From DOZZ01 sp963792655 (GTDB taxonomy: Bacteria > Acidobacteriota > Terriglobia > Bryobacterales > Bryobacteraceae): 64,000 bases of DNA. Location of the stretch: contig CAWBWU010000006.1 of NCBI GenBank assembly GCA_963792655.1, positions 186,001 to 250,000 on the forward strand. Direction: 5' to 3'. This document shows positions 26,205-34,626 of this stretch, one piece after another. Under the pieces are notes generated by a model. It was given only the letters and a program-made list of their open reading frames with translations. It did no database searches and was not told where the DNA came from. The position numbers and the translations under genes were made by a program. The stretch's first letter is position 1. Each line of letters opens with the position of its first letter.

Positions 26205-28523
26205 ATGAATATTTCCCGCTCTTTGTTGGCGCGGCGAACCCGGTCCGTAATTGTGTTTGCAACATTGGTTGCAACCGCCGGTTGCGCGCTCAGTTCCGAT
26301 GCGCGGCGTGACCGCTTTCTCGCGCGTGGCAAGGCCTTTCTGGCCAAAGAAGACTACTCCCGCGCAATTCTGGAGTTCAAAAATGCCGCGCAGGCCAGCC
26401 CCAAGAGTGCGGAGCCCGTGTACCAACTGGGAATTGCTGCGGCCGACGCGGGCGATCTTCAGTCGGCGTGGTTTGCCTTCCGGCGCGCCGTGGAGTTGGA
26501 CCCGCGGCATGCCGGCGCGCAGCTGCGTCTGGCTCAGTTGATGGCTTCGACCGGCGATGAGACGCTGCTCAAAGACGCCGAAAACCGGCTGAACGCGTTG
26601 ATGGGCAAGTCGCGCCCGACGCCCGAGTTGTTGAATACGATGGCGGCGACGAAGCTTGGTCTAGGCAAGACGCCCGACGCCATCAAACTGCTGGAACAGG
26701 TGTTGGTGACAGCGCCGCAGTCGCTCAACTCATCGATTCTGCTGGCGCGTTCGAAGATGCTGCAGCACGACTCAAAGGGCGCTGAAGAAGTGCTCAGGAA
26801 CGCGGCCAGCGCGAGCCCGAAAGACGCTGCGCCGCTTTACCTGCTGGCCAAATTCTACGAGGCGGATAAGCGTCCTGTGGAAGCGGAACAGACCTATCAC
26901 CAGGCAATTGCGCTCGATCCGAAAAGCGGCATCGCAATGATGGGCCTGGCCAATCTGCAGTTGCAGCAAAACCGGCAACAAGATGCCGAAGCCACCATGC
27001 AGCGGCTCGATTCCGCGAGCGAAGCCAAGTACCGGCCAGGCTATGCGCTGTATTTGTTTGAAACCGGCAGGCGCGATCAGGCGGTGCGCAAGCTCGAACA
27101 GCTTGCCGCGGCAGACCCCAAAGATGTTCCGCTGCGCACGATCCTGATCAACGCATACATGGCCAGCGGCCGCATGCCTGACGCAGAGAAGCTTGCCAGT
27201 GCGGCTCTGGCCAAGAACAAACAGGATGCGGACGCGCTATTGCAGCGCAGCCAGATTTACCTGAACACCGGACGCGCGGCACTGGCCCAGCAGGATCTGC
27301 AGCACATCGTGCGCTTGCGTCCGAACTCGGCAGAGGCTCACTACTATCTCGCCATCGCGCATGCGGCAAGACGCGCTGAGTTGCCGGAGCGCACCGAACT
27401 TTATGAGGCCGTGCGCCTCAATCCGGGGCTGGTTGAAGCGCGGCTGGCACTGTGCAATCTGCTGATTTGGAGAGGGTCGTATAAGCCTGCACTTGACCTG
27501 ATGGACGGCACCCCCGAACAACAGAAGAACCTGGTGCCAGTCATCATCGAACGCAACTGGGCGCTGCTTGGCACCGGCAATGTGAAAGAAATGGGCGCAG
27601 GCATCAAGGCTGGTCTGGCGCAGCAGCAAGCCCCTGATCTTCTGATTCAGGATTGCATTCTGCACCTGATGCAGAACGACAAAGCTGGCGCGCGGGCGCC
27701 GCTTGAAAAAGTACTGCAAAAATCGCCGGAGGATTTGCGCGCGCTCGAGTTACTCACGCGCACTTACTCGGGTGATGACAAAGCTATGGCCAGCGCGGTA
27801 CGCGACCAGGCGCAGAAGCATCCGGACTCGCCCGCCGTTCAGTCGTTTTGGGCTGAATATCTATGGAATAGCGGCGACGCGGGAACGGCACGCAATGTAC
27901 TGGCGAAGGTTGCGTCCGCGCATCCGGAGTATGAGCGGGCGCCGATGCTCCTGGCGCGGCTCGATGGCGATCAGGGCCGCTATCCGGAAGCGCGCACCCG
28001 GCTGCAATCAATGATCAAAGAGGGGCGCGGCGGCGAGGAGGCACGCTTTGTTCTCGCCACGGTCGAACATGCTTCGGGTAACTGGGAAGCTGCGATTCAG
28101 GACTATAAGCAATATCTAAGTCTGGAACCGGATAACTATGACGCGTTGAATAATCTGGCTTACCTGCTTTGTGAGAAGACCAACCGGCCTGACGAAGCAT
28201 TGCCTTACGCGCAACGCGCGATGGAGTTGACGAACGGGCGCAGCCGCACCGGCGCAACAGAAGACACGTTGGGATGGATTCTTTATCGCAAGGGGCTGTA
28301 CCCCACGGCGGTTCAGCACCTGCGCGCTGCCGTGAGCATTGAAGACAATGCCGTGCGCGAGTATCACCTGGCAACGGCAGAGTACCGCGCGGGAGATAAA
28401 TCGCGGGGCGATGCTTCGCTGGCCAAGGCTCTGAAACAGAATCCTGACTTGCCGGAAGCGGAGGTCGCAAGGCGCGCTCAACTGGAAGCAAATTCAAAGA
28501 AGCCGTCTGGCGCAGGGCAATGA
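26205..28523 (+). CDS. Large TPR-repeat lipoprotein (PEP-CTERM-system PrsT-like)
   Basis: A 772-residue protein with a lipobox (VATAGCALSS, Cys near residue 27) and TPR repeats through nearly the whole chain, for example FLAKEDYSRAILEFKNA and ARGKAF-type helices and a final block GWILYRKGLYPTAVQHLRAA. It should be an envelope-anchored scaffold. Its size, lipobox and TPR content recall the PrsT lipoproteins of exosortase/PEP-CTERM loci, and a PEP-CTERM gene follows immediately, but no exosortase is in the window. The likeness to PrsT is an inference. Confidence 0.8.
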   Translation: MNISRSLLARRTRSVIVFATLVATAGCALSSDARRDRFLARGKAFLAKEDYSRAILEFKNAAQASPKSAEPVYQLGIAAADAGDLQSAWFAFRRAVELDPRHAGAQLRLAQLMASTGDETLLKDAENRLNALMGKSRPTPELLNTMAATKLGLGKTPDAIKLLEQVLVTAPQSLNSSILLARSKMLQHDSKGAEEVLRNAASASPKDAAPLYLLAKFYEADKRPVEAEQTYHQAIALDPKSGIAMMGLANLQLQQNRQQDAEATMQRLDSASEAKYRPGYALYLFETGRRDQAVRKLEQLAAADPKDVPLRTILINAYMASGRMPDAEKLASAALAKNKQDADALLQRSQIYLNTGRAALAQQDLQHIVRLRPNSAEAHYYLAIAHAARRAELPERTELYEAVRLNPGLVEARLALCNLLIWRGSYKPALDLMDGTPEQQKNLVPVIIERNWALLGTGNVKEMGAGIKAGLAQQQAPDLLIQDCILHLMQNDKAGARAPLEKVLQKSPEDLRALELLTRTYSGDDKAMASAVRDQAQKHPDSPAVQSFWAEYLWNSGDAGTARNVLAKVASAHPEYERAPMLLARLDGDQGRYPEARTRLQSMIKEGRGGEEARFVLATVEHASGNWEAAIQDYKQYLSLEPDNYDALNNLAYLLCEKTNRPDEALPYAQRAMELTNGRSRTGATEDTLGWILYRKGLYPTAVQHLRAAVSIEDNAVREYHLATAEYRAGDKSRGDASLAKALKQNPDLPEAEVARRAQLEANSKKPSGAGQ

Positions 28524-28658
28524 GTAGAGTGGCAATCACCTTTGACGAATCTCACTCTATTCCCAAACTTTTTCACATTTGCCGAACATTCTCGTAAGAT
28601 TCGTCTGGGAGCCCGTTCAGACGCTGTTTCTTTTCAGATACTTAGCGTTTTACATTCT

Positions 28659-28674
28659 TGGCACGGGGCGTGCA
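28659..28674 (+). promoter_or_regulatory. Sigma-54 promoter of the PEP-CTERM gene
   Basis: TGGCACGGGGCGTGCA matches the -24/-12 consensus TGGCACG-N4-TTGCA at all but one position. GG at 28660-28661 and GC at 28672-28673 are exactly ten bases apart. Transcription would start near 28685, leaving a leader of about 34 bases that contains GGAGGAAAC before the ATG at 28719. PEP-CTERM genes of exosortase systems are known to be controlled by RpoN with the PrsR activator. Confidence 0.8.
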
Positions 28675-28718
28675 TATATCGTGTCCTAAGTATCGGTATT
28701 GGAACTAACGGAGGAAAC

Positions 28719-29507
28719 ATGTACAAAGCACCACTACGCAGTTTATTGATTACTTGCGCTCTTGCGACTTTCGCTTTCGCGGATGCAACACTCACTTTTC
28801 GCACGAATGCACCCCATCCAAGTGGCAGTTTGTCGTTCTCTCACAGCACGGGCCTGCTTACGGGCTCTAACATCAGCATCGGCCAGCTCCAGGCAACAAC
28901 CCCTTTGAACACGGGCGCCTACGCCGTGACGGGTGCGAGTAATTGCGGCACTGTCGCAGCACCGCAGACCTGCGGGGTGCTCAGCTTCACTTCTGGCCCG
29001 TTGGCGGCCGCTACCGTCGTCAACACGAAGGTGGGGACGGTGACGACCCATATCATTCAGCTCAGCTTCGGACCTGGGGGCAGCATCACGCTGACCGGTA
29101 ATGTACCGGCCGCGGGCGCAACAGGCACATTGGCAGCAGGCAGCTTTACCTTCGCCGTCCCGGCGTTCTCGCTGACGCTTGGCGGGACGGGTTCGGGACC
29201 GTTCAACTTGAGCGCATTCGGCACAGACACCAAGAATCCTGCATTGTTGAGCTACTTCGGCGTTAAGGGTCCTTTCAGCTTCGGTCTGACGGAAGGCGTC
29301 ACCAACCTGAGCCCGTTCCCGAAGACGACGACCTACAACGGCACACCCGGTTCGATCCCCCAAAGCTTCAACGCGAAGGTCAGCGGCACGACCTTCGATA
29401 ACGTCGGAGTCGCTGCGGTCCCCGAACCGGCCTCGCTCGGTTTGATGGGTCTGGCACTTGTCGGCTGCGTGGGTGTCGCCCGCCGCCGCTTCAGCTCAAA
29501 AGCTTAA
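28719..29507 (+). CDS. PEP-CTERM sorting domain protein
   Basis: A 262-residue secreted protein. It has an N-terminal signal peptide (RSLLITCALATFAFADA), a Thr/Gly/Ser-rich beta-type body, and a C-terminal sorting signal: VPEPASLG, a hydrophobic stretch, then ARRR. Such tails are cut by exosortase, and the proteins go to the cell surface or extracellular matrix. The ATG at 28719 follows GGAGGAAAC and lies behind a sigma-54 promoter. A strong terminator follows. The body has no recognised domain. Confidence 0.9.
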   Translation: MYKAPLRSLLITCALATFAFADATLTFRTNAPHPSGSLSFSHSTGLLTGSNISIGQLQATTPLNTGAYAVTGASNCGTVAAPQTCGVLSFTSGPLAAATVVNTKVGTVTTHIIQLSFGPGGSITLTGNVPAAGATGTLAAGSFTFAVPAFSLTLGGTGSGPFNLSAFGTDTKNPALLSYFGVKGPFSFGLTEGVTNLSPFPKTTTYNGTPGSIPQSFNAKVSGTTFDNVGVAAVPEPASLGLMGLALVGCVGVARRRFSSKA

Positions 29508-29533
29508 CTCTCCTTCGTTTCACTTCACTCCAG

Positions 29534-29566
29534 CCGGCTACGCTCCTTGCGTAGCCGGTTTTTTTT
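29534..29566 (+). terminator. Rho-independent terminator of the PEP-CTERM gene
   Basis: A perfect 10-bp stem, CCGGCTACGC at 29534-29543 with GCGTAGCCGG at 29549-29558, a five-base loop and eight T residues. Confidence 0.95.
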
Positions 29567-29568
29567 GC

Positions 29569-30933
29569 TCAGCACTCCACAGCATTTACCGCTAACCCTG
29601 CGAGAGACGTTTCCTTGTAGCGGCTCTGCATATCCTTTCCCGTCTCGAACATGGTGTGAATCACCTGGTCGAGCGACACCTTGTGCTCGCCCGATTCACG
29701 CATTGCGATGCGGGACGCGTTGACCGCTTTGACCGATCCCATGGCATTGCGCTCAATGCAGGGAATCTGGACCAACCCCCCGATCGGATCGCAAGTCATT
29801 CCGAGATTGTGCTCCATGCCGATCTCGGCAGCGCATTCCACCTCGCGGTTGCTCCCGCCTACTGCGGCGGTCAGACCGCCGGCAGCCATGGAACAGGCGA
29901 CTCCTACCTCGCCCTGGCAACCGACTTCCGCGCCCGAGATCGAGGCATTCTCCTTGTACAAGATGCCGATCGCACCTGCCGTTAACAAATACCGCAGCAG
30001 GCCGCTTTCTTCCGCGCCCGGCACGAACGTCAAATAGTATTTGCCTATCGCCGGGATGATGCCGGCCGCTCCGTTCGTCGGCGCGGTGACGACGCGCCCG
30101 CCCGCTGCGTTCTCCTCGTTCACGGCCATGGCCCATACGTTGACCCAGTCCATGGGAGCGAGTGCGTCGGCGCTCGAATGCCGCAGCTTTGCTGCCAGCC
30201 GGGGCGCGCGGCGACGCACTTTGAGTCCGCCCGGCAGGATGCCTTCGTTGCGCAGCCCGCGATCGATGCTGTCGAGCATCGTGCTCCAGATGACGCGCAG
30301 CCGGCTGAGGACGTCGGCTTCGGGAAGGCGGACCTTCTCGTTTTCGAGAACCATCTTCCAGAGCGGCAGGTGGTGCTCTTCTCCCAGTGCAAGCAGCTCA
30401 TCGGCGCTACTGAAAGGGAACGGAACTGCCGGAATCCCGGCTCGGGCAGTCGCTGCATCCTGGCCCTCGCGAATCACGAAGCCGCCACCAATCGAGTAAT
30501 AGATTTCCCGCAAGAGAATCGCGTCCGCTGCGTCCCAGGCGGTAAAGCGCATCGCGTTCGGATGGCCCGGGAGCACCATATCGCGGTGGAAGATCAGCCC
30601 GGCGTCGATATCGAATGGGATTTCGTGAGTACCAGCCAGCCGAAGGCGGTGTGACTGGCGGATCTCGTTGATCAGTGGCTCTACAGCCTCGGGATCCACA
30701 GTTTCCGGTTTATGCCCGCTGAGGCCGAGCAGCAGCGCGCGGTCGGTGGCGTGCCCAATGCCGGTCAAAGCGAGCGAGCCATAGAGCTCCGCCTTCAGGC
30801 GCGCGGTCTTGTCGAGCGACCCGGCTTCAGTGAGACGTGAGAGGAACTCCCCCGCGGCACGCATGGGTCCGACAGTATGCGAGCTCGATGGCCCGATGCC
30901 GATCTTGAATAGCTCAAAGATGCTGGTCTTCAT
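29569..30933 (-). CDS. sdaA: L-serine ammonia-lyase, iron-sulfur-dependent, single chain
   Basis: A complete 454-residue enzyme that deaminates L-serine to pyruvate and ammonia. The N-terminal beta domain (FELFKIGIGPSSSHTVGPM) and the C-terminal catalytic domain are in one chain. Candidate [4Fe-4S] ligands are Cys in SGAEVGCQGEVGVACS, MTCDPIGG and VQIPCIERN. The APTNGAAGIIPA motif belongs to the catalytic domain. It converges on the terminator of the PEP-CTERM gene and diverges from the cytochrome-like gene. Confidence 0.96.
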   Translation of the reverse strand: MKTSIFELFKIGIGPSSSHTVGPMRAAGEFLSRLTEAGSLDKTARLKAELYGSLALTGIGHATDRALLLGLSGHKPETVDPEAVEPLINEIRQSHRLRLAGTHEIPFDIDAGLIFHRDMVLPGHPNAMRFTAWDAADAILLREIYYSIGGGFVIREGQDAATARAGIPAVPFPFSSADELLALGEEHHLPLWKMVLENEKVRLPEADVLSRLRVIWSTMLDSIDRGLRNEGILPGGLKVRRRAPRLAAKLRHSSADALAPMDWVNVWAMAVNEENAAGGRVVTAPTNGAAGIIPAIGKYYLTFVPGAEESGLLRYLLTAGAIGILYKENASISGAEVGCQGEVGVACSMAAGGLTAAVGGSNREVECAAEIGMEHNLGMTCDPIGGLVQIPCIERNAMGSVKAVNASRIAMRESGEHKVSLDQVIHTMFETGKDMQSRYKETSLAGLAVNAVEC

Positions 30934-30963
30934 CGCCGCTCTCTTCAGGGTAAGCTTTCTGGT

Positions 30964-31330
30964 GTGCGAGCGCGGGGCTGGTCTGTTTTTGGTTTGGTGA
31001 TGTCGATATCGAACGTGGTTGCCGCCGACGTGCCGTTTGGACCGGTACGAGCGACTTTAGAGCAGCGCTGCCTCAAATGCCACAATGGCCCGCGTGGTTC
31101 GATGGGGTTGGATGTCGGGTCGATTGCGGGGCTGAAGAAGGGCGGCTCACGAGGTCCGGCGGTGATTCCGGGGAATCCTGACGAGAGTGCCGCCTACCGC
31201 ATGATGGAAAGCGGCGGGATGCCGCCCGCAAGGTCCGCCGGTGCCCGATGAGGAAGTGGCCGCATTCAAGAAATGGATCGCGGCCGGCGCGAAGTGGCCG
31301 GCCGGAGTGCGGCTGAAGCTGAAACGATAG
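30964..31330 (+). CDS. Planctomycete-type cytochrome c-like secreted protein (one frame break)
   Basis: A small protein of about 120 residues with an export signal (GWSVFGLVMSISNVVAADVP) and a CLKCH heme-binding motif followed by LDVGSIAGLKKGGSRGPAV and PGNPDESAAYRMM. These are features of the PSCyt1/cytochrome c-like domain found in surface proteins of planctomycetes and acidobacteria. The frame breaks near 31232; removing one base restores PPVPDEEVAAFKKWIAAGAK and a stop at 31330. GTG at 30964 gives the full signal peptide; the ATG at 31000 would cut it. It diverges from sdaA. Confidence 0.75.
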
Positions 31331-31331
31331 C

Positions 31332-31979
31332 CTACTTCTTCTTGTTGGCGGGATCCTGCTTCGAGTCACGGAAGCCGGCTTTCTGAGCATCGGCTTCGGT
31401 CATGTATTGACCGGACTTCGTTTTGCCGTACCAGCGATCGCCCGCGCGGTGGTACACCTTCGTTTCGTTGTTGACCCAAACCATTCCGGGGCCGGGCGTG
31501 CCTTGTGAGGCGCTGGCGCGGGTTGGCGCCGGAGCCGGCGTATTGGACTGCATGGGAGCCGGAGAGTTGGCGGCGGCAGCGGCCTTGGCTTCAGCCCGGC
31601 TCTTGCGTGCGGACTGCGCGGGAGCGGATGGCGCAGGCATTGGGCTTGCGGCTGGGGCGGCACCCACCGTCACCATCGGTCCGATCTTGTCAATGGTTGC
31701 GGGCTTGAGGCCAGCGCGCGAGAGATCCGCGACCGAACTGTAAGGCCGTCCGGCGATGATCTTCTTCGCCGTCGCAGCTCCCACACCCGGCAGTGCAATC
31801 AAATCTTTCTCCGAGGCCGAGTTGATATCCGGTCTAGCGCCGTTCGCGGGCGCGGTTTTCCCACTTTTTTCCGCGGGCTGCGCAGAGTCTCCCTTTGCTT
31901 TCTTTTCCTTCGCAAATCCAACGGAGACGGCCAACGCGCCGATCAATAGGGTGCTGACGATAGATTGACGGAATTTCAT
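31332..31979 (-). CDS. Secreted helix-hairpin-helix (ComEA-like) protein
   Basis: A 215-residue protein with a signal peptide (STLLIGALAVSVGFA) and a helix-hairpin-helix pair at about residues 51-105 (INSASEKDLIALPGVGAATA and LSRAGLKPATIDKIGP), as in the DNA receptor ComEA. A Pro/Ala-rich linker and a conserved C-terminal block (WVNNETKVYHRAGDRWYG) follow. The latter is common in acidobacterial proteins as a short beta module. DNA binding in the periplasm is plausible, but there are no other competence genes here. Confidence 0.82.
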   Translation of the reverse strand: MKFRQSIVSTLLIGALAVSVGFAKEKKAKGDSAQPAEKSGKTAPANGARPDINSASEKDLIALPGVGAATAKKIIAGRPYSSVADLSRAGLKPATIDKIGPMVTVGAAPAASPMPAPSAPAQSARKSRAEAKAAAAANSPAPMQSNTPAPAPTRASASQGTPGPGMVWVNNETKVYHRAGDRWYGKTKSGQYMTEADAQKAGFRDSKQDPANKKK

Positions 31980-32024
31980 AGCCTATACAAATATCACGTT
32001 TCAAGTATTGGGTCAGTTTGAAAG

Positions 32025-32405
32025 TTAATCTTTGAGTGCGTCCGAAACCGTTTCAAGCAACTCGGCAGGTAAGAACGGCTTACCAAGAAATCGGTACTTA
32101 TCCAGTTTCCCTTCCACCACGCTAGCTACGATTGGGCTGGTCCTTGGAAAGCCAGACATCAATACGATCGGTATTGGTTTGGGCATCTTAGAGATGCACT
32201 CGGCTAGTTCCCTACCACCCATCCCCGGCATAACAATGTCAGAAACAATCAGGGACAATTTTGTCTTCAGTTCTTCACAGATCGCCAAGGCATCGTTTCC
32301 ATTCGCCGCAATCACAGTTTCGTATCCCGCGCGCGTCAGAATTGCAGCGGTCAGAGACAGAACTAGTGGCTCATCGTCTACGACCAAGATTTTTTTCTTT
32401 GGCAT
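32025..32405 (-). CDS. Stand-alone response regulator (CheY-like receiver)
   Basis: A 126-residue single receiver domain. The acidic pocket is D10-D11, the phosphoacceptor D56 in SDIVMP, the conserved Ser in VLMSGF (S84) and the Lys in LGKPF. The N-terminus ILVVDDEPLVLSLTAAIL is typical of receivers acting downstream of hybrid histidine kinases. It has no output domain and no kinase neighbour. Base composition is lower in GC than that of nearby genes, which may suggest a different origin. Confidence 0.92.
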   Translation of the reverse strand: MPKKKILVVDDEPLVLSLTAAILTRAGYETVIAANGNDALAICEELKTKLSLIVSDIVMPGMGGRELAECISKMPKPIPIVLMSGFPRTSPIVASVVEGKLDKYRFLGKPFLPAELLETVSDALKD

Positions 32406-32724
32406 CGTTTCTTTGGGTAGGAGCAGCGAGGAGGATGCAGGCCAACTCGGGAATGATCTTTTAAAAAAGAGTCGTTACGCAACTATATCACGGTCAACGC
32501 GCTCATGCAGAAGGACTTAGATTCGATTCGTTCCAGAAAACCTCGTAATTCAACGCTTCATCGTCATTAGCTACACGGGCCACCATCGCGGGAGTCTTTT
32601 TCGCCGCCAAAGCACAGGGCGCTAGGCTGTGCTGACGCGTAGACGTTTACCAACCTTGCGTATTGGTCTAATTGTGCGTCGCAGCAGTTTCCGCTGGATC
32701 CATTAACCACGTTTGGGGAAGGCG
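32406..32724. other. Intergenic region between the receiver gene and tRNA-Leu
   Basis: I see no supportable gene in these 319 bases. One perfect 7-bp hairpin is present (AGCACAG at 32612-32618 with CTGTGCT at 32628-32634), without a T-run, so it is not an obvious terminator. The stretch near 32455-32475 is AT-rich (CTTTTAAAAAAGAG) and could include a promoter. Confidence 0.5.
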
Positions 32725-32811
32725 TGGTGGCTCTGTCCGGGGTCGAACCGGAACACCCTTTCGAGTACCAGATCCTAAGTCTGGCGCGTCTGCCAATTCC
32801 GCCACAGAGCC
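32725..32811 (-). tRNA. tRNA-Leu (anticodon TAG), CCA encoded
   Basis: On the minus strand the gene starts GGCTCTGTGGCGGAATTGGC. It has the long variable arm of a class II tRNA (TACTCGAAAGGGTG), anticodon loop CTTAGGA with anticodon TAG, T-loop GGTTCGACC, and a matching acceptor strand CAGAGCC followed by A and an encoded CCA. It reads CUA codons. Confidence 0.95.
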
Positions 32812-32821
32812 GGGCGCTCGG

Positions 32822-32850
32822 ATTATAGCAATCCTCTATGATAATCTTAA
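32822..32850 (-). promoter_or_regulatory. Promoter of tRNA-Leu
   Basis: On the minus strand, TTAAGA at 32850-32845 (4 of 6 to the -35 consensus), a 17-bp spacer, and a perfect TATAAT at 32827-32822. The predicted start is about four bases before the tRNA. It is back to back with the tRNA-Lys promoter region. Confidence 0.7.
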
Positions 32851-32876
32851 GCAACCGGGCAATCTGCCGCCCGTTT

Positions 32877-32952
32877 GACTCGGTAGCTCAGTTGGTAGAG
32901 CATCGCACTTTTAATGCGGTGGTCGCGGGTTCGAGCCCCGCCCGGGTCACCA
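32877..32952 (+). tRNA. tRNA-Lys (anticodon TTT), CCA encoded
   Basis: A complete cloverleaf: acceptor GACTCGG with CCGGGTC, D-arm GCTC/GAGC, anticodon loop CTTTTAA (TTT), T-arm with GGTTCGAGC, and CCA at 32950-32952. A TATGATAAT sequence at 32837-32845 may be its -10 region. Confidence 0.95.
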
Positions 32953-33074
32953 CCTTTTCTCCAAAATCCTAAAAATTTTCCCTACAAGCCGATTTGCGGC
33001 AACCGACCCAGCCCAAAAGGTATATACCCCTTCATTCTGTTGGGGTTACGCGCCGGGTGAGGCGCTAGTTTGCT

Positions 33075-33088
33075 GGCCCGCAAAGTGC
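33075..33088 (+). promoter_or_regulatory. Possible sigma-54 promoter of the second PEP-CTERM gene
   Basis: TGGCCCGCAAAGTGC has GG at 33075-33076 and GC at 33087-33088 with the correct ten-base gap. The predicted transcription start would be about three bases before the ATG at 33103, which would leave out the GTGAAGG ribosome-binding site. This makes the call doubtful despite the good match. Confidence 0.4.
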
Positions 33089-33102
33089 CTTAGTGAAGGC
33101 CT

Positions 33103-33747
33103 ATGTTTCCAATCTCATCTGTTAAGCGGACGGCTCTTCTTGCGTTCGCTTCGTTAACACTCTTCGGCGCGGCGGCATTCGCTGATCCGATCGTGGTCGG
33201 CGGCTTCCCCGCTTACCCCGGCTATCCCCAGACGGACGCTATCGACACCGGCGCGAACAAGTACGCGACCGACTATGCTTCGCTCGGCGGAAACACCGCG
33301 ACCTTTCTGCAGTTCGCCTTCAGCGTGCCCAAGACGTTCTCGAGCGTCCTGGTGACTGACCGCACGAGCTCTGGCGGGGCGAACGGCTCCTTTGTTCTGG
33401 GCACTTACGATTACACGACGTCTTTCACTCTGAACTTCTACAGTGACGCAGCATTCACGAATCTGGTTGGCTCCGTGACCGGAACTCGTGCGACGCCGGG
33501 ACCTGGTGTGAACACGTTGCCCTTCTCGGCTTTCCAGACCTTGGTGAACGTGCCGAACGTAACTGCTCAGTATGTGCAGTATCAAGTGAATCAGGTAAAC
33601 CCCAATAGCCCCTACGGCGGACAGAATCCCGGCCTGGCCGATATCACGTTCAACGTGGTTCCCGAGCCTTCCGCTCTGTTCCTGATGGGCACCGTTGCGC
33701 TGTTTGTGACCTACAAGGTCCGCAAGCGCGCAGCGTTGAACGTTTAA
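33103..33747 (+). CDS. PEP-CTERM sorting domain protein
   Basis: A 214-residue exported protein. It has a signal peptide (RTALLAFASLTLFGAAAFADP), a beta-rich body with no recognised domain, and the C-terminal VPEPSALFLMG-hydrophobic-KVRKRA sorting signal for exosortase. The start ATG follows a GAAGG site. A strong terminator lies directly behind the stop. Unlike the first PEP-CTERM gene it stands alone between tRNA-Lys and a long gene-free stretch. Confidence 0.88.
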   Translation: MFPISSVKRTALLAFASLTLFGAAAFADPIVVGGFPAYPGYPQTDAIDTGANKYATDYASLGGNTATFLQFAFSVPKTFSSVLVTDRTSSGGANGSFVLGTYDYTTSFTLNFYSDAAFTNLVGSVTGTRATPGPGVNTLPFSAFQTLVNVPNVTAQYVQYQVNQVNPNSPYGGQNPGLADITFNVVPEPSALFLMGTVALFVTYKVRKRAALNV

Positions 33748-33769
33748 GCCTTTCTTTTCTGCTGTACTG

Positions 33770-33808
33770 GCGCCGCCTCCCTGTTCAGGGAAGCGGCGCT
33801 TTTTTTTG
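33770..33808 (+). terminator. Rho-independent terminator of the second PEP-CTERM gene
   Basis: The stem GCGCCGC (33770-33776) with GCGGCGC (33793-33799), extended inward by TCCC/GGGA across one mismatch, is followed by a run of eight or nine T. Confidence 0.92.
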
Positions 33809-34565
33809 CCTTATCGCCAGCTTTGCGTCCCTCATATTACCTTAAGGCTTGAGTTGAAGAGAGCGCGCAGCGCGGCGCCTTTCGGAGACGTCCTCGTCGC
33901 GGTGGTCTTCTACGTTTCTTCGGTGCAGTCCGCAGAATGGGAAGGAGGCCTCTGGTGATTTCAGAAATTTTGCCGAACGAGGCAGATCAGGCGCTCCCCC
34001 CCAAATTCAGCTAACGGAACTTGCGGTTTCACCGGTCCTCGCCGTCGATTGTGTAGTCCACGTTCACGTATAGCTTCCGATGCCGGACATCTTCGTTGTC
34101 CGTGGCTTTTGCAGGGAAGCGAAGCAATCTGGCGAGACGCGCGAAAGGGAGAAGCCCGCTGCCGCTTGCAGCGCTTTGCCGAAACAAGCAGTCCAAGCAT
34201 CTCTTTCAGTCTCTTCTTCATGGAATGGGCACACTTCGGCTGCGAGCGTGTTAAGCCAGCCGGTGCGAGTCGACTCAGGAGGTACAACTCTCCTGTGAGA
34301 CTGCACTGGGGGGCGCCCCCGGACCTTCTGCGCAAGGCAGAAGCTGGCAGTTGGTAAAAGGTGCAGAAAGCGACTATGGACTACCCAGCCTACTGAACCG
34401 GTGTTTCGCTGGCCTGTCACTTGCGCGTCCGCCACATTCTAAGCACCCGATGACGGAACTTACTGAGGTGAAGGTAGCAGCGGGAGCGGATTTCCCAGCC
34501 GGCACTTGCGACGTAACTGATTGAGCGCAAGAGCGAATCTTTTTCTAAAGCTGCGAACCGAATAC
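33809..34565. other. 757-base gene-free stretch with clustered hairpins
   Basis: No reading frame here has convincing coding character; overlapping ORFs exist on both strands but show no recognisable motif. Three hairpins follow one another in 70 bases: CAGGAG/CTCCTG at 34276-34295, the palindrome GGGGGCGCCCCC at 34309-34320, and CTTCTGC/GCAGAAG at 34325-34343. This could be a structured RNA or a decayed element. It matches no RNA family I can recognise by eye. Confidence 0.45.
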
Positions 34566-34599
34566 AAAAGAAAAAGGGCGGCGGATTGCTCCGCCGCCC
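34566..34599 (-). terminator. Rho-independent terminator of the OmpA-type gene
   Basis: A 10-bp GC-rich stem (34576-34585 with 34590-34599), loop TTGC, and on the minus strand a T-rich tail TTTTTCTTTT. It lies about 27 bases after the stop codon of the gene to its right. Confidence 0.93.
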
Positions 34600-34626
34600 T
34601 CAACTACTTCGCGTTCTGGATTTGCC

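Noticed and set aside
34309..34320. GGGGGCGCCCCC as a restriction or attachment site
   Set aside because: A perfect short palindrome in GC-rich DNA is not evidence of either; no recombinase gene or second copy is nearby.
33961..34435. Overlapping ORFs of 124 and 123 residues in the gene-free region
   Set aside because: No ribosome-binding site, no motif, improbable composition, and they overlap each other in different frames.
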